NCBI RefSeq assembly: GCF_900115345.1
Contig: NZ_FOWC01000006.1
Coordinates: forward strand, 62,001 to 126,000
DNA: 64,000 nucleotides
Direction: 5' to 3'
Source: Amycolatopsis rubida
GTDB taxonomy: Bacteria > Actinomycetota > Actinomycetes > Mycobacteriales > Pseudonocardiaceae
Of the stretch, positions 52,789 through 61,880 are shown piece by piece. The notes below the pieces were generated by a model, which ran no database searches, was not told the DNA's origin, and saw only the letters and a program-made list of their open reading frames with translations. The position numbers and the translations under genes are program-made. How positions within the stretch are numbered: position 1 is the first letter of the stretch; each line of letters begins with the position of its first letter.

Positions 52789-54105
52789 ATGCGCGCTCGC
52801 TGGCGTGCCCGCCGTGTGCCGGCCCATCAGAACGGGCGGCACGCCCTGCTGGAGAACGGCGAGGTCGCCGGGGAGGACGACGTCGCCGCCCACGTTGGCC
52901 CGCAGTACGCCGGAACGACCGGCCTGGACGTCGGCCTCGGCGAATCGCTCGTCCTCCCGGGCCTGATCGACCTGGACGCGCTGCCCGATGCAGACCATCT
53001 CGTCCTCGATTCCTGGGCCGCGGCGGACCGTGCGGCCGGTCTGCAATGGTCGGAGGACTACTTCGCGCACCGCCGCCGCGACGTCTTCACGCCGGAAGAA
53101 CGGCAGACCGTTCGCGAGTACGCGCTCGTTCAGCTGGCGCCGCACGGAATCACGACCTTCATGCCGATCGCGTCGGAGATCCATTCGTCGTGGGCCGAAC
53201 CGTACGACGAACTCGTCGCGATGGCGGACTTCTCGCGGAACCTCGGGCTGCGCGGATATCTGGGCCCGGCTTACCGTTCCGGCGTCAACGTGGCCACTGT
53301 GGACGGTACCCTTCGCCGAACCCCGCGGCGACCAGGGGCTAGCCGACGCGCTGCGGTTCCTCGACCACGCGAAGGAACTCGACGATCCGCTCGTCAACGG
53401 TGTTCTGTTGCCGTGCCGCATCGAGACCCTCACCGAAGACCTCATGCGCGCCTCCGCCGACGCGGCGCGCGAGCGCGACGTCCTGGTGCGGCTTCACTGC
53501 CCGCAAGGCGTGCTGGAGCGCGAACTGATCCTGGACCGATACGGCGTAACGCCGCTGGAAATGCTCAAGCGCACCGGCCTGCTCGGCGAACGGCTGCTGA
53601 TCCCGCACGGCCACGTCCTCGACCGCCATCCCGGCGTCCACGGCGACGTCGCGACCTTGGCCGCGGCCGGCGCGTGGGTGATCCACTGCCCGCTCACGTC
53701 CTTCCGCTACGGCCACGCCCCGCGCTCGTTCCGCGAATGCCGCGAAGCAGGGCGGAACCTGTGTCTGGGCACGGATTCCTTCCCGCCGGACCTGGTGCGC
53801 GGCATGGACGTCGGCGTGCATCTGGCGAAGGTGACCGACGACCGCGCCGACGCGGCCCCGGCGGAGTGGTACGTCGAGGCGGCGACGCTCGACGGCGCCC
53901 GTGCGCTCCGCCGCGGCGATCTCGGCAAGCTGGCTCCGGGTGCGGAGGCGGACCTCGTCGCATTCCACGCCGGCGACCTCCGCGACGGCGTGCGGGACGA
54001 TCCGGTCCGCACTTTCCGGCTCTCCGGAACCGCCCGCCAGGCAACGCATTCCGTCGTCGCGGGCCAGCCGGTGCTGGTGGACGGGGATGCGGGAGGCCAG
54101 ACTGG
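52789..54105 (+). pseudogene. Frameshifted amidohydrolase (chlorohydrolase-like)
   Basis: Good coding sequence in two frames. The first, 52789 to about 53310, has GLGESLVLPGLIDLDALPDA, APHGITTFMPIASE and LGLRGYLGPAYRSG. From about 53312 the reading continues one base over: GDQGLADALRFLDHAKELDD, VLVRLHCPQGVLE, LIPHGHVLDRHPG, CLGTDSFPPD and AEADLVAFHAGDLR. One C too many in GGTACCC (53306-53312) explains the break; without it the protein is about 435 aa. The usual HxH is replaced by LDALPDADH, as I recall for a chlorohydrolase subgroup. The 3' end is unclear because the second frame has no stop where expected. Either a real mutation or a base-calling error; GGAAGG precedes the ATG. Confidence 0.8.
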
Positions 54106-54190
54106 GGCTCGCTTTGGTAGACCGGATCGCAGTGGCGGGAGGAGGCAAAACCGGCCGACGGCTAGCTTGTGCCGTCGAAAGGGGGACGCG

Positions 54191-54512
54191 ATGGACAACC
54201 CGGCGACGGAGCTGTGGCGCCCGGCCGGTCCGGCGGAGCTGGGGCTGGTCCGCGTGGTCGCCGGAGCAGCCGATCTTCTACCCGGTGCTGAACGAGGGCT
54301 ACGCGGTGAAGGTCGAGCGAGACTGGAACGTCCGGTACGACGGCGCCGGCTACGTGACCCGCTTCCGCGTCGAGACGCGTTCCTCGCCCGTTATCCGGTG
54401 CGGCAGGCGGGCGGCGAGACGATCCTGGAGCTGTGGGTTCCCGCCGAGGAGCCGCCGGAGTTCAACGCGCCACCTGGCCGGGGAGATCGAGGCCGTGCAC
54501 GAGTTCCGCTGA
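54191..54512 (+). pseudogene. Broken 'ADP-ribosylation/crystallin J1'-type hypothetical gene
   Basis: Pieces in three frames: TELWRPAGPAELGLVR from the ATG at 54191, then EQPIFYPVLNEGYAVKVERD and GYVTRFRVET (about 54265-54375), then FLARYPVRQAGGETILELWV and PAEEPPEFNA (about 54383-54470), and HLAGEIEAVHEFR to a TGA at 54512. In order they match a small actinobacterial protein usually annotated 'ADP-ribosylation/crystallin J1' (name from memory). At least three indels; not functional as read. Confidence 0.7.
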
Positions 54513-54542
54513 CCGGCCGGCTCGTGCCCGCCGGTCCCGGTT

Positions 54543-55160
54543 CTAACCGTGATCGGCACTCGCGAGCCCGCCCGACAACCCGCGGAAACACCGAACCGCC
54601 AACTCCACCGGCGCCGCTTTCTCCTCGGTCCCAGCCCACAGCTCCAGCGAGATCCGAATGGCATCCGTCGCCGCGGCCGCGACCAGATGCACCGTCACCT
54701 CGTCCGCCTCCGGGGCCAGTCGCGCCAGCACGGGACGCAGCCGGGTCTCGGATTCGCCGTTCACCCGGTGCCACACGGCCGCCAACGCCGGGTCGTCCCC
54801 GCTCGCGGCTCGCAGCAAGCCGCGTGTCCAGCTGAATTCCGGGGTGGCGTCGGCGGCGGAGATCGTCTTGCGGATCGCGTCCTCGACCGCCTTCAGCAGC
54901 GGCGTTCCTTCGGGCGTCGACGCGAGGTGGTCCCGCCACGAGTCGGCGCCGACGACCAGCAGCGGGGCGACTGCGTCCTCTTTGGTGCGGAAGTAGCGGT
55001 AGAAGGTGCGCGGAGCGACACCCGCCGCGGCGGCGATCGCTTCCGCTGTCGTCCCCTGTGCGCCATGCTCGGTGAACAGGCGAGCGGCGGCCCGGGCGAT
55101 GTCGAGTTGCGTCGCCGCTTTGCGCCGTTCGGTCAGGGTCGGGGTCTTTCCGCTCACCAT
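54543..55160 (-). CDS. TetR-family transcriptional regulator
   Basis: 205 aa. The N-terminal helix-turn-helix is clear: LFTEHGAQGTTAEAIAAAAG, then VAPRTFYRYFRTKEDAV. The C-terminal ligand domain is all-helical and not assigned. Start ATG at 55160; a GTG two codons upstream is possible. Divergent from an SDR gene 98 bp away, with a palindrome between them, so it probably controls that gene. Confidence 0.94.
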   Translation of the reverse strand: MVSGKTPTLTERRKAATQLDIARAAARLFTEHGAQGTTAEAIAAAAGVAPRTFYRYFRTKEDAVAPLLVVGADSWRDHLASTPEGTPLLKAVEDAIRKTISAADATPEFSWTRGLLRAASGDDPALAAVWHRVNGESETRLRPVLARLAPEADEVTVHLVAAAATDAIRISLELWAGTEEKAAPVELAVRCFRGLSGGLASADHG

Positions 55161-55205
55161 CGCCACGCTACCCGATCACTGTCAAGCATGCAGGCCTAGT
55201 CAAAG

Positions 55206-55220
55206 TGGCACAATCTGCCA
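55206..55220. promoter_or_regulatory. Candidate TetR operator
   Basis: TGGCA-CAATC-TGCCA, a perfect 5-bp inverted repeat with a 5-bp spacer, extended weakly on both sides, in the divergent region between the TetR and SDR genes and about 40 bases before the SDR start. Confidence 0.6.
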
Positions 55221-55258
55221 TATAGGCGTAACGTGACGGTAGATGAAAGGAGCGGACC

Positions 55259-56044
55259 ATGAACCGTTACGAAGGACGCCGTGTGCTGGTCACGGGAGCG
55301 GGCTCGGGCATCGGGCAGGCGACAGTGCTGCGGATGCTGGCCGAGGGCGGACGTGTCGTCGCCGCGGACGTGAGCGAAGCGGGCCTGGCGGACACTGTCG
55401 AGAAGGCGGGCGCCGCGGCGGACCGGCTGAGCACCGTGGTCGTGAACGTCGCCGACGAAGCGTCGGTGAAGGCCGGGGTCGCGTCGGCGGTCGAGCAGCT
55501 CGGCGGGCTGGACGCGCTCGTCAACGCTGCGGGCATCCTGCGGTCGGCGCATACCCACGAGATGCCGCTCGGGGAGTTCGAGCAGGTCCTGCGCGTCAAT
55601 CTGGTCGGCACGTTCCTGATGATCCGCGAGTCGATCCCGGCGCTGCGCGAAGGCAGCGGCCCGGCGGTGGTGAACTTCAGCTCGACGTCGGCGATGTTCG
55701 CGCACCCGTACATGGCGGCGTACGCGGCGAGCAAGGGCGGCATCCAGTCGATGACGCACGCGCTGGCGTCCGAATACGCGAAGGACGGCATCCGGTTCAC
55801 CGCCGTGCAGCCCGGTTCGATCTCTTCGGGGATGACCGACGGCAGCGGCAAGAGCAAGCAGAGCGTCGGCCCCGGCTTCCCCGAGGACGCCGACTTCACC
55901 CTGCTCGGCAAGCTGCTTCCCGCGCTGGGCCAGGGTTTCGCCGGTCCGGAGACGGTCGCGTCGGTCGTCGCGATGCTCGCCAGCGAGGACGCCGCGTTCA
56001 TCACCGGCACCGAGGTCCGCATCGACGGCGGCACGCACTTCTGA
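55259..56044 (+). CDS. Short-chain dehydrogenase/reductase
   Basis: 261 aa classical SDR: cofactor loop VLVTGAGSGIGQAT near 10-22, Asp of VVAADVSE favouring NAD(H), LVNAAGI, catalytic Ser in VVNFSSTSAM, YAASKGG near 155 with Tyr and Lys, and the C-terminal ITGTEVRIDGGTHF. AAAGGAG precedes the ATG. Substrate unknown (alcohol or ketone). Divergent TetR is the probable regulator. Confidence 0.95.
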   Translation: MNRYEGRRVLVTGAGSGIGQATVLRMLAEGGRVVAADVSEAGLADTVEKAGAAADRLSTVVVNVADEASVKAGVASAVEQLGGLDALVNAAGILRSAHTHEMPLGEFEQVLRVNLVGTFLMIRESIPALREGSGPAVVNFSSTSAMFAHPYMAAYAASKGGIQSMTHALASEYAKDGIRFTAVQPGSISSGMTDGSGKSKQSVGPGFPEDADFTLLGKLLPALGQGFAGPETVASVVAMLASEDAAFITGTEVRIDGGTHF

Positions 56045-56132
56045 TGCGCGATGTGGTCAAGAACCGGCAGGCGGGCGGGCCGTAGCTTCGCCGCATGACA
56101 GAGTTCTCCACCGCCCGATGCGGGGTGCGGCG

Positions 56133-57042
56133 ATGATCCTCGTGACCGGCGGCCTCGGCATGATCGGCGCGCACACCGCCCGGGCGCTGGCCGATCTGGG
56201 GCGGGAGGTCCTGGTCACCGGGCACCGGCGGACGGACGTCCCGTCGTTCCTGGCGGGCCGGGCCGCCCTGGAAACGCTCGACGCGACCGACCGGGACGCC
56301 TTTCTCGCACTCGGCGGCCGGTACGACATCACCGAGGTCGTCCACCTGGCGGGCAGCGTCCCCGGCGACGACCCGGTCGCGTTCTTCCGGACGGACCTGA
56401 CCGGCCCGGCCAACGCCCTCGACGCGGCCCGCACGTGGCGGGTGCGGCGGTTCGCGGTCGCGAGCAGCCTCGGCGTGTACATCGGCCGCGACGAGCCGAG
56501 CTGGCACGAGGACCTGTCGCTGCCGCCCGCGGATCTGCCGCATCTGATCGTGGCGTTCAAGAAGGCCGTCGAACCGCTCACGACGCACAGCCTGCGGGGG
56601 AGCGGCGTCGAACCCGTGGTGCTGCGGATCGGGACGGTGTGGGGTCCCCTGGTGGACCCGGAATCGCCGTTCTTCCCGATTCCGGCCTACCTCAACGCCG
56701 GACTGCGCGGTGACCCGCCGCGTCCGCTGGTTGCCGACGAGGGGTTCGACTGCTGCTACGCACCCGACGCCGGCCGCGCGATCGCGTTGCTGACCACGGT
56801 GCCGTCGTTGAAGCACGACACGTACAACGTGTCGCGCGGGCAGCCGGTGACGAACCGGGAATTCGCCGAGGCGCTCGCGGAGATCGCGCCGGGCCTGCCG
56901 GATCAGCTGCGGCCCGGCGGGGCGACCGGGCCGTATCTGGATATTTCGCGGCTCCGGGAGGAAACGGGTTTTCGCGCCGGAGTTCGGCGTGCGGGCGGCG
57001 GTGGCGGATTACGCGGGGTGGCGGAAGACGAATCCGCGCTGA
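56133..57042 (+). pseudogene. NAD-dependent epimerase/dehydratase, frameshifted near its end
   Basis: The N terminus MILVTGGLGMIGAHTARALA is an extended-SDR cofactor loop; VVHLAGSVPGDDP, FAVASSLGVYIG and GVEPVVLRIGTVWGP follow the epimerase pattern, though the YxxxK Tyr is not obvious (the position reads HLIVAFKKAVE). About 275 codons are intact. At about 56968-56974 a run of four T throws the frame; with three T the protein would end APEFGVRAAVADYAGWRKTN and stop at 57042. Without that correction the frame runs on through the GntR gene, which is not credible. Function may partly survive; substrate unknown. Confidence 0.75.
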
Positions 57043-57093
57043 GAAGGAACTGGCCACAGTGGACGGTCCGGGCGGTGGTGCGAGAATGGCCGG

Positions 57094-57738
57094 ATGGCAG
57101 CGGAACAGGGCGTCGAGTCCGAGACGGACCGGGTCGTGCGGCGGCTCCGGGACGAGATTCTGGACGGGGCGCGCAAACCGGGAAGCAAGCTCGTCGAACG
57201 GGATCTCGCCGCGGACCTCGGCGTGAGCCGGGTACCGGTGCGGGACGCGCTGAAAACGCTGGTCGCCGAAGGCCTGGTCACGCCGCGCCCGCGGACGTGG
57301 GCAGTGGTGCGCGAGTTCACCGCGAGCGACGTCGCCGACTTGCAGGAAGTGCGTGCGGCGCTGGAAGTCCTGACGTTCAAGCTCGCGGCGACCCGCCATT
57401 CGCGTGCCGGTCGGGATCAGCTGCGTGCCGCGTTGGACGCGGAAACGGCCGCGGCCGCTGCCGGTGACGCGGTAGCGGCCCATCGCGCGGCGGCGGATTT
57501 CCACGAGGCCGTCACGGCGATGGCGGGGAACGAGCTGCTCAACGAGCTGGAACTCACGCTGCGCAGCCGGATGCGGTGGCTGCTCGGCCAGCACGAGGAT
57601 CTGGAGCGGGTGGCGGGGGAGCACCGGGCGCTGTACGACGCGATCGCGCGGCGGGACGCGGATGCCGTGGAAGCGCTGCTGATGGAGCACATGGAGAGCG
57701 GGCGGCATCTGCGCGGGCTGGGGCGCGGCGGCGGTTGA
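57094..57738 (+). CDS. GntR-family regulator, FCD type (copy 2)
   Basis: 214 aa, closely related along its whole length to the GntR at 51997-52650: GSKLVERDLAADLGVSRVPV, VREFTASDVADLQEVRAALE, SRMRWLLGQHEDLE. Recognition-helix residues are nearly the same, so it probably binds the same TTGGTATACC type of site. It follows the frameshifted epimerase by about 50 bp on the same strand. Whether it senses a different ligand or is a redundant duplicate cannot be told. Confidence 0.94.
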   Translation: MAAEQGVESETDRVVRRLRDEILDGARKPGSKLVERDLAADLGVSRVPVRDALKTLVAEGLVTPRPRTWAVVREFTASDVADLQEVRAALEVLTFKLAATRHSRAGRDQLRAALDAETAAAAAGDAVAAHRAAADFHEAVTAMAGNELLNELELTLRSRMRWLLGQHEDLERVAGEHRALYDAIARRDADAVEALLMEHMESGRHLRGLGRGGG

Positions 57739-57814
57739 CGGGCGAGGGGCAGGTTCGCCGGGGATTCGGCGGTCGCCGCCCCGCACCGGGCGGGCATGCC
57801 CGTCCCTTGGCGCG

Positions 57815-57998
57815 GGGCGACCGGCCCGGTCGCACTCGGCTCCGGCTCCGGCACCGGCCCGGTCGCACTCGGCACCGACCCGGTCGCACCCCGCTCCGGC
57901 ACCGGCAACCGACCCGATCGAACTCGGCACCGGCACCGGCCCGGTCGCACCCCGCTCCGGCATCGGCTCCGGCATCGGCACCGGCACCGGTGGGCGGA
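57815..57998. repeat. Degenerate CGGCACCGGCCCGGTCGCAC repeats
   Basis: Irregular tandem array built of the blocks CCCGGTCGCACTCGG, CCCGCTCCGG and short GGCACC/GGCTCC/GGCATC hexamers. Low-complexity, non-coding, between GntR copy 2 and a hairpin. No gene is seen in 57739-58093. Confidence 0.8.
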
Positions 57999-58093
57999 GG
58001 CGGTGCCTTCGGCCGGCTGCCAGCGCGAATTCCGGTGAGCGTGCCTGGCCCCGGACGGAAAGGCCCGGCTTCTTGCCGGGTGCTCCGCCGGGT

Positions 58094-58138
58094 GAAAAGC
58101 GGTTACCCCGGCTTTTCCGGCCGGGGTAACCGCTTTTC
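58094..58138. terminator. Strong hairpin terminator for the small secreted protein gene
   Basis: A perfect 19-bp stem (left starting GAAAAGCGGTTACCCCGG, right ending CCGCTTTTC) with a 7-base loop. It begins two bases after the stop codon of the minus-strand gene at 58141, and may also stop plus-strand read-through from the GntR gene. A/T bases at the foot of the stem give U's in either direction. Confidence 0.85.
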
Positions 58139-58140
58139 CC

Positions 58141-58368
58141 TCAGTTCGTGTGCGAGATTTCGATGTAATGCTTGCCGTTCATGGGAATGCACTCGGCACC
58201 GTCGACCGTGGGGTCCGGCGGCAGGGCGCGCAGTGCGTGGACGCAGTCGTCCGGGGTTTCGTAAGGCCCTTTGTATTCGAGGTGGCTGGCGAACGCGGTG
58301 CCGCTCAGCAGCAGCGCGCCGCCGGTGGCAGCGAGGCAAACGGCAGCTGTGGCCACGAATTTCCGCAT
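58141..58368 (-). CDS. Small secreted protein of unknown function
   Basis: 75 aa. Signal peptide MRKFVATAAVCLAATGGALL ending AFA, then about 45 mature residues starting SHLEYKGPYETPDDCVHAL, with two Cys that could form a disulphide and a Glu/Asp-rich character. GGAGGGATC precedes the ATG. No family recognised; a two-Cys peptide of this size might be a secreted inhibitor or a surface peptide, but that is speculation. Confidence 0.75.
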   Translation of the reverse strand: MRKFVATAAVCLAATGGALLLSGTAFASHLEYKGPYETPDDCVHALRALPPDPTVDGAECIPMNGKHYIEISHTN

Positions 58369-58557
58369 GTGCGATCCCTCCGGTTCCGGCGGTCGCGCCG
58401 ACCGCCTCTGCACCATCGCTACCCTCGCCGGGGCGCGGCGAACCGGTTCCTGCCTGTTCGGCTACAAGGAATTGATCGAACGGGCATCGGACGCAACCCC
58501 TTGCCGGAACGGCAAGTTTCCGTGCCAGCGCCGGTCCCGGCCGGTGAAACTGACCGC

Positions 58558-59556
58558 ATGATCACCGCATCCCGGCTGGTGTCCCGCTCTGTCGCGGCAC
58601 TTGCCCTGTCCCTCTTGCTCACGATCGGCAGCGTGGCCTGCGCCGCCCCTCCTGCCGAGCCTTACGCCGCCGCCACCCAGAACGATCCCGCGTTCCAGAG
58701 CGCCTTCCGGCACGAATTCGCCGACGTCGACGGCGTCCGCATGCACTACGTCACCGGCGGCAGCGGCAGCCCCGTCGTCCTGATCCACGGCTGGCCGCAA
58801 ACCTGGTACGGCTGGTGGCCGGTCATGCCGGAGCTCGCGAAACAGCACACTGTGTACGCGATCGACCTTCCCGGCTTGGGGGACAGCACCGGTTCGCCCA
58901 GCGGCTACGACAAAGCCACCTTGGCGCGCTATGTGCACACCTTAATGGCTTCGCGGCTCAACGTCCGGAACGCTGCCGTCGTGGGCCACGATTTCGGTGC
59001 TGCCGTGGCATTCCAGTACGCGAGCCAGTTTCCTGGCGATACCGCGCGTCTCGGCTATTTCGATCTGCCGCTTCCCGGGCCCGCGATCAATGCCGCTGCT
59101 TATCGGACGTTGAGCTGGCACATCGCCTTCCACTCCCAGCGCCGCGTTCCCGAAGCGGTGGTCGGCGACGATGTGCGGGAATACCTCGCGCTGTTCTATC
59201 CCCAGGTTTCCTTCGGCGGGACTGCTTTCGGCGGGACCTCGGAGCGGTCGCCGTTCACCGATGCGGAGGTCAATGAGTACGCCCGGACCTACAGCCGTCC
59301 CACAGTCTTGTCCGGGGGTTTCGAGCTTTATCGGGCGCTGGACAAGGATGTCCGCGACACCGTGGCGGCGGCGCCGGTGAAGGTGCCGACGTTGCTGCTG
59401 ACTGCTCAGGGCCAGCTCGACGCCATTCGGGCCACGGTGGCTCCGCGGGTGACTGACATCGTCCAGGCGGCGGACGTGCCGCATGCGGGGCATTGGCTGG
59501 CGGAGGAGAATCCGCAGTTCGTGGCGGGACAGCTGGCGCGCTTCCTGAACGGCTGA
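58558..59556 (+). CDS. Secreted alpha/beta hydrolase, epoxide-hydrolase-like
   Basis: 332 aa. N-terminal export signal (SRSVAALALSLLLTIGSVAC) with a Cys at a lipobox-like position (SVAC), so possibly a lipoprotein. Core fold: VVLIHGWPQTWYGWWPV (HGxP oxyanion loop), nucleophile elbow VVGHDFGAAVAFQ with Asp near 144 rather than Ser, a cap region, and the late catalytic His in VPHAGHWLAEE. Asp nucleophile plus HGWP points to epoxide hydrolases or haloalkane dehalogenases; epoxide hydrolase is favoured. Substrate unknown. Confidence 0.88.
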   Translation: MITASRLVSRSVAALALSLLLTIGSVACAAPPAEPYAAATQNDPAFQSAFRHEFADVDGVRMHYVTGGSGSPVVLIHGWPQTWYGWWPVMPELAKQHTVYAIDLPGLGDSTGSPSGYDKATLARYVHTLMASRLNVRNAAVVGHDFGAAVAFQYASQFPGDTARLGYFDLPLPGPAINAAAYRTLSWHIAFHSQRRVPEAVVGDDVREYLALFYPQVSFGGTAFGGTSERSPFTDAEVNEYARTYSRPTVLSGGFELYRALDKDVRDTVAAAPVKVPTLLLTAQGQLDAIRATVAPRVTDIVQAADVPHAGHWLAEENPQFVAGQLARFLNG

Positions 59557-59877
59557 CCGCGGCCGGGCGGCGGTTGTGTCCACAATGGATACCGAGCCGC
59601 CGGATGAACCCTGGTGACCACAGCGGGGGCGGGCATCTGCGTCGTCTGGCCAGGGTTCTTCCGCAACCCGACGCACGCGGCTCGGCCAGGATCCCAGGAC
59701 GACGATCGCGAACGCCGTGCGGAGAAAATTCCTGTCCATATGAGGTAGCACTCCTGGTCGCCGACGAGCGAATCCCCGGCGGACGGTCACGACGTCGCGC
59801 GCACGATCGGCACGGTCCTGCCCGGTGAGCCATCAGATCACTCGGCCTCCGCCGCGCCCTCGGCCAAGCCGTGCGCG

Positions 59878-59909
59878 CGAGGCTTGGAACAGCGCTGATC
59901 CAAGCCTCG
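59878..59909. terminator. Hairpin in the region before the glycosidase operon
   Basis: An 11-bp perfect stem (CGAGGCTTGGA against TCCAAGCCTCG) with a 10-base loop. It could terminate the upstream hydrolase transcript. The rest of 59557-60023 contains no accepted gene; a minus-strand start at about 59738 (MDRNFLRTAFAIVVLGSW) is short and unrecognised. Confidence 0.55.
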
Positions 59910-59945
59910 GCGCTCGGGTGAAAGCGGGACCTCCTCCGCCGATCA

Positions 59946-59966
59946 GGTCTAGACATCCGATGGATG
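59946..59966. promoter_or_regulatory. DasR-like site and adjoining palindrome before the glycosidase operon
   Basis: GGTCTAGAC at 59946-59954 equals the centre of the known DasR responsive element (AGTGGTCTAGACCACT), though the outer bases do not match well. It is followed by CATCC-GAT-GGATG (59954-59966), a perfect 5-bp inverted repeat of the kind used by sugar-responsive repressors. Both lie 58-78 bases upstream of the fucosidase start. Control by N-acetylglucosamine is an inference supported by the GH84 gene in the operon. Confidence 0.5.
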
Positions 59967-60023
59967 CTCGACTTACGCTCCCCGCCGTCACCGTTCGGTC
60001 ACGGATCCGACAGGAGGACCGCC

Positions 60024-61871
60024 GTGTCGATTCCCGCGAGCCTGGCGCTTGCCGCGGTACTGGCGGCCGGGGGACCGGCTGCCCCCGCCGTCGCGCGAAC
60101 CACCGCCTGCCATGGACCGATCCGTCCGGCGGCGATCCAGGCCGTGCGGTCGTGCGACGGCATGGACCGGATCCTCGCCAAAGCCGCCGCGACCGTGCCG
60201 CGGTCCGGGCAGATTGCCTGGCAGCAGCGGCCGGTCACCGCGTTCACGCACTTCGGCATGAACACCTTCACCGACCGGGAATGGGGTTCCGGCGCGGAAA
60301 AGGAGTCGACGTTCGCGCCCACCGCCGTCGACACCGACCAGTGGATGCGGTCGATGAAGGCGGCCGGCGCGACGCAGGTGATGCTGACCGCGAAGCACCA
60401 CGACGGGTTCGTCCTCTATCCGACGCGCTACACGAATCACTCCGTCGTCGCGAGTCCGTGGTGGGTCACGCCTGGGTGTGCCGACGACGCGGTGACCAAA
60501 GCCCGTGCGGCGGCGCAGAACGGGAGGGCGCGGGATCCGTCCGCATACTGGCAGGCCCGCGCCGCCGGGTGCGCCAATCCGCGCGGCGATCTCCTGCGCG
60601 GCTACGTCGATTCCGCGCGGAAGGCCGGGCTGAAAGTCGGCGTGTACTTGTCGCCCGCGGACGGCGCTGAGCTGCCGGAGCAGTTCTTCGCGCAGCAGGT
60701 GAAACGGGTCGAGGCGAAGGTCGCCGCCGGACAGCCGTTGAGCATCGAGGAGCAGGCGACTTACGACGACCGTGCCAACACGCCTGCTGGCCAGGGGCGG
60801 TACGGCACGGGCAGCGCGGCGAAGGTCCGCACCATCCCGTCGCTGGTCCCGAACGACGACCGTGCCGCGGCGCTCGCCGCCGGGAAGCTGCCGAAATTCA
60901 CCGTCACCGAGGACGATTACAACACCTACTACCTGAACCAGGTCTACGAGCTGTTCACCCAGTACGGCCCCATCGACGAGCTGTGGCTGGACGGCGCGAA
61001 CCCCTGGCGCGGCAACGGAATCAGCGAAACCTACGACTTCGCGACCTGGTTCCGGATGATCCACGCGCTGTCGCCGGACACGGTCACGTTCGCCGGACCG
61101 GCAGGCGTCCGCTGGGTCGGCAACGAGAAGGGCCAAGCTCGCGAGAGCGAGTGGAGCGCCCTGCCGGCCACGGGAGATCCGAACACCGCGCACAACGAGG
61201 AGTTGTTCGTCGGCGGCGCGGAGGGTGGCGACCTCGGGTCGCGGCAGGTGCTCGCCGACCCGTCCGTGCGATACCTGGAATGGGCACCGGCCGAAGCTGA
61301 CGTGTCGATCCGGCCGGGTTGGTTCTACCACCCGGACGAACAGCCGAAGACGCCCGCCCAGCTCGTGGACCTCTACCGCGCCTCGGTCGGACGCAACGCT
61401 TCGCTGTTGCTGAACGTTCCGCCCGGCCCGGACGGTCGCGTCGCTCCGGCGGATGCCGCCGCGTTGGCGTCCTTCGGGCAGGCCATCGCCAGGACGCAGG
61501 CCGAGAACCTCGCCGCCGGCGCGCGCGGACTGGATGCGGTCACGGATTCCTCGCTCACCACCTCGTGGTCGCCGCCGCGTGGTGCGCTCGCCGGGACGAT
61601 GGACGTCGTGTTGCCGAAGGCGGTCGCCTTCGACCAGATCCGGCTGGGAGAGGACATCACCCGCGGTCAGCACGTCGAAGGCGCGACCGTGCAGGCCGAA
61701 GTGGACGGTTCCTGGCGCACGATCGCGACCGTCACCACTGTCGGAGCCAACCGCCTCGTCACCCTCCCGTCCCCGGTCACCGCCCGCCACCTGCGCGTGG
61801 TCGTCACGCAGTCGAGAGCGACGCCGTACCTGGCTGCCTTCGCGTTGTACCGCACTGTCCCCGCCGCCTGA
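60024..61871 (+). CDS. Secreted alpha-L-fucosidase (GH29) with a C-terminal F5/8-type domain
   Basis: 615 aa from GTG, with AGGAGG six bases upstream. Signal peptide SIPASLALAAVLAAGG. GH29 catalytic domain: FTHFGMNTFTDREWG, MLTAKHHDGFVLYP, LKVGVYLSPAD, and IDELWLDGANPW near 320 with the nucleophile Asp. After RNASLLLNVPPGPDGR, a beta-sandwich typical of discoidin/F5-8C carbohydrate-binding modules follows (about 490-615). It would remove alpha-linked fucose from extracellular glycans. First gene of an operon with GH84 and GH35 enzymes, suggesting degradation of a host-type or mucin-like glycan. Confidence 0.93.
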   Translation: MSIPASLALAAVLAAGGPAAPAVARTTACHGPIRPAAIQAVRSCDGMDRILAKAAATVPRSGQIAWQQRPVTAFTHFGMNTFTDREWGSGAEKESTFAPTAVDTDQWMRSMKAAGATQVMLTAKHHDGFVLYPTRYTNHSVVASPWWVTPGCADDAVTKARAAAQNGRARDPSAYWQARAAGCANPRGDLLRGYVDSARKAGLKVGVYLSPADGAELPEQFFAQQVKRVEAKVAAGQPLSIEEQATYDDRANTPAGQGRYGTGSAAKVRTIPSLVPNDDRAAALAAGKLPKFTVTEDDYNTYYLNQVYELFTQYGPIDELWLDGANPWRGNGISETYDFATWFRMIHALSPDTVTFAGPAGVRWVGNEKGQARESEWSALPATGDPNTAHNEELFVGGAEGGDLGSRQVLADPSVRYLEWAPAEADVSIRPGWFYHPDEQPKTPAQLVDLYRASVGRNASLLLNVPPGPDGRVAPADAAALASFGQAIARTQAENLAAGARGLDAVTDSSLTTSWSPPRGALAGTMDVVLPKAVAFDQIRLGEDITRGQHVEGATVQAEVDGSWRTIATVTTVGANRLVTLPSPVTARHLRVVVTQSRATPYLAAFALYRTVPAA

Positions 61872-61880
61872 GAGGAAGTC

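Noticed and set aside
52985..53330. Programmed ribosomal frameshift in the second amidohydrolase
   Set aside because: No slippery heptamer or downstream structure is apparent at GGTACCCTT; mutation or base-call error is simpler.
56118..57467. A 449-codon epimerase extending through the GntR gene
   Set aside because: After about 56970 the sequence is Arg/Gly-rich and overlaps a clear GntR gene; a one-base indel with an expected C terminus in the next frame is a better explanation.
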